A stretch of 6,071 nt of DNA, from assembly GCA_001399705.1 (NCBI GenBank), contig LJCR01000153.1, forward strand, positions 1-6,071, given 5' to 3'. This stretch comes from Kouleothrix aurantiaca (lineage in GTDB: Bacteria; Chloroflexota; Chloroflexia; Chloroflexales; Roseiflexaceae). Made by a program: the position numbers and the translations under genes. The notes beneath the pieces are model-generated. The model saw only the letters and a list, made by a program, of their open reading frames with translations, ran no database searches and was not told the origin of the DNA. Below are positions 5,238 through 6,071 of this stretch, piece after piece; the first letter of the stretch is position 1, and the number at the start of each line of letters is the position of its first letter.

Positions 5238-5241
5238 CCTC
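5238..5241 (-). promoter_or_regulatory. Orphaned ancestral SD of rtcB
   Basis: GAGG on the minus strand before the left ATGAAGCCAC copy has better spacing than the site now serving rtcB. It lies between the Api92-like stop (5270) and the left ATG (5230), consistent with an old two-gene operon junction of 39 bp. Confidence 0.55.
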
Positions 5242-5251
5242 GTCGTCTAGA

Positions 5252-5267
5252 ACCGGCCTGTGCCGGT
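5252..5267 (-). terminator. Hairpin just after the Api92-like gene
   Basis: ACCGGC (5252-5257) and GCCGGT (5262-5267) make a perfect 6-bp stem with a four-base loop, starting 2 bp after the stop codon. There is no T-run, so a weak terminator or a stabilising 3' hairpin is more likely than full termination. Confidence 0.4.
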
Positions 5268-5269
5268 CG

Positions 5270-5872
5270 TCATACTGCCAGGCGCTGAACTGTTGGTTGA
5301 GCCGTACTCAGAGCGTGAGCGGCCTGCCGCCCGCGCAGATCCTCAAGCACAGCGAGCAGATCGCCGCTGGCCAGCAGGTCAAGAACAAGGCGCTCGGCCG
5401 TCACGCCCAGCATAATCTCCGGCGTCTGGCCTTCCACGCGCTCGCCAGCTTCCCAGGTCGCGCGTATGCGCTCGCCGTCGGGCCCGCGCGCGGACAGGCG
5501 GAACCGCATATGCGGATAATCGCGTGCGATGACGTCGATACCCGCGAGCGGCGGCCCCCACAGCGTGGTGAAGCCAAAGGTCAGGCTCCGCGAGGTCCGG
5601 CGCTGGAGTTCTGTACCCATGTCGCCCCACTTGACGCCCCACCGCCCAATCTGCGCCTCGATCGATGGGTGCGCAGGCTGCGGCACCATCCCGGCGGCCT
5701 CTTCTGCCTCGGTCAGCACGACAGACAGCGCCTGGCACGGCGCGAGCGACTCCAGCAGCAAAAGCTGCGTATCGCCGAAGCCGTCAGGCCCGCGTCGTAT
5801 CTTGCCGAGCAGGGCGTCGAGATCGGTCGCGCGGCCAATCACCTTCAGCTCGTTCCAGCACAGGTCGGTCAT
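5270..5872 (-). CDS. Api92/DUF1281-like ferredoxin-fold protein
   Basis: The 200-aa product resembles Api92/YubB-type proteins (DUF1281), small proteins of unknown function common on plasmids and phages. Visible hallmarks are an N-terminal CWNELKVIGRATDLDALL (5-22), a central RWGVKWGD (77-84) and FTTLWGPPLAGIDVIARDYPHMRFRLSARG (101-130). The last carries the T-W-PP segment and following strand of the C-terminal ferredoxin-like domain. No signal peptide or membrane segment is seen. The start is ATG 5872, preceded by an AGGGGG SD. The longer frame from 6001 would overlap the preceding gene and adds a Trp/Arg/Ser-rich stretch unlike protein. It follows the preceding frame's final TGA (5874-5876) by one base, suggesting translational coupling. 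Family assignment is from motif recall and is moderately sure. Confidence 0.62.
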   Translation of the reverse strand: MTDLCWNELKVIGRATDLDALLGKIRRGPDGFGDTQLLLLESLAPCQALSVVLTEAEEAAGMVPQPAHPSIEAQIGRWGVKWGDMGTELQRRTSRSLTFGFTTLWGPPLAGIDVIARDYPHMRFRLSARGPDGERIRATWEAGERVEGQTPEIMLGVTAERLVLDLLASGDLLAVLEDLRGRQAAHALSTAQPTVQRLAV

Positions 5873-5924
5873 TTCAGTCCCCCTGCTCGGCCTCGTCGGC
5901 CAGCGCCGCGGCCAGCAGGCGGGT

Positions 5925-6071
5925 TCACGAATCCAGCTCGCCACACCCGTCGACGTGCTGGAGAATCCCGGCGGCCAGCTCCGCGATGCCCTTCCCGTCA
6001 CTGCCGATGTTCTCTGAAGCTCCGGCGTAAATCATATGCGCGAGCGCGGCGGTCTGGCCGGCCCAGCCGGC
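5925..6071 (-). CDS. 3' end of an unrecognised gene (partial)
   Basis: Only 48 C-terminal residues are in the window (AGWAGQTAALAHMIYAGASE through HVDGCGELDS), ending at TGA 5925-5927. I do not recognise the family; the segment looks soluble and Ala/Gly-rich. The same frame stays open for 16 further codons (TRLLAAALADEAEQGD) to a second TGA at 5874-5876, one base before the Api92-like ATG. That is a natural operon junction, so the first TGA may be a nonsense mutation or base error in a longer ancestral protein. Frame choice rests on typical GC-rich codon use, on the absence of internal stops up to the window edge, and on the junction. Confidence 0.5.
   Translation of the reverse strand, partial: AGWAGQTAALAHMIYAGASENIGSDGKGIAELAAGILQHVDGCGELDS

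Noticed and set aside
3900..5260. CRISPR array or Cas9 locus
   Set aside because: There are no regularly spaced repeats and no Cas1/Cas2, and the protein is far too small and lacks an HNH domain.
5873..6001. N-terminal 43-codon extension of the Api92-like gene
   Set aside because: It overlaps the preceding frame, reads as Trp/Arg/Ser-rich sequence and lacks an SD, while ATG 5872 has one.
1989..6071. Stop-codon recoding (TGA or TAG read as an amino acid) to explain the internal stops
   Set aside because: TGA ends the transposase, isrB and the Api92-like gene, and TAG ends rtcB. Mutation or sequencing error is simpler.

Overview
The window is GC-rich bacterial DNA in which every gene I can support lies on the minus strand. 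It therefore reads from the right edge (6071) towards 1. It looks like a co-directional gene block, probably one operon, interrupted by two mobile elements. GC-rich coding, sigma70-type promoter hexamers, Shine-Dalgarno (SD) sites, a lipobox and an IsrB/HEARO element fit a GC-rich bacterium. Chloroflexota is my best guess, because IscB/HEARO elements are abundant there (e.g. Ktedonobacter), but the sequence does not prove it.

Layout in transcription order: (1) the 3' end of an unrecognised gene (5925-6071), with 17 more in-frame codons after its TGA; (2) a 200-aa protein resembling the Api92/DUF1281 ferredoxin-like family (5270-5872); (3) an IsrB-type element made of a structured leader, read as a HEARO/omega RNA (about 4978-5220), and an HNH-less RuvC protein (3916-4977); (4) rtcB, an intact RNA 3'-phosphate ligase gene (2578-3903); (5) a lipoprotein gene broken by a frameshift and a nonsense codon (1989-2503); (6) an ATP-grasp-like gene with its own promoter, cut off after about 157 codons (1373-1876); (7) an ISAs1-family insertion sequence with an intact 360-aa transposase (about 114-1407); (8) 113 bp of unassigned flank.

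The most interesting part is the IsrB element. It sits exactly at the start codon of rtcB. The ten bases ATGAAGCCAC, which are the first rtcB codons, occur at both ends. The left copy still has a good SD (GAGG, 7 nt upstream) and lies 39 bp after the Api92-like stop codon. The right copy is the present rtcB start. The natural reading is that an Api92-like/rtcB operon was split by the element, which duplicated or mimicked the target and now supplies rtcB with a replacement SD overlapping the isrB stop codon. The bases left of the element are the expected omega-RNA guide, and the bases after the right repeat, ATGA, fit the NTGA motif I recall for IsrB. The uninterrupted rtcB start would then be the guide's own target.

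The IsrB/HEARO family itself is known. What may be new is this insertion with a 10-bp repeat, the in-frame preservation of rtcB, and the pairing of IsrB with RtcB in one transcript.
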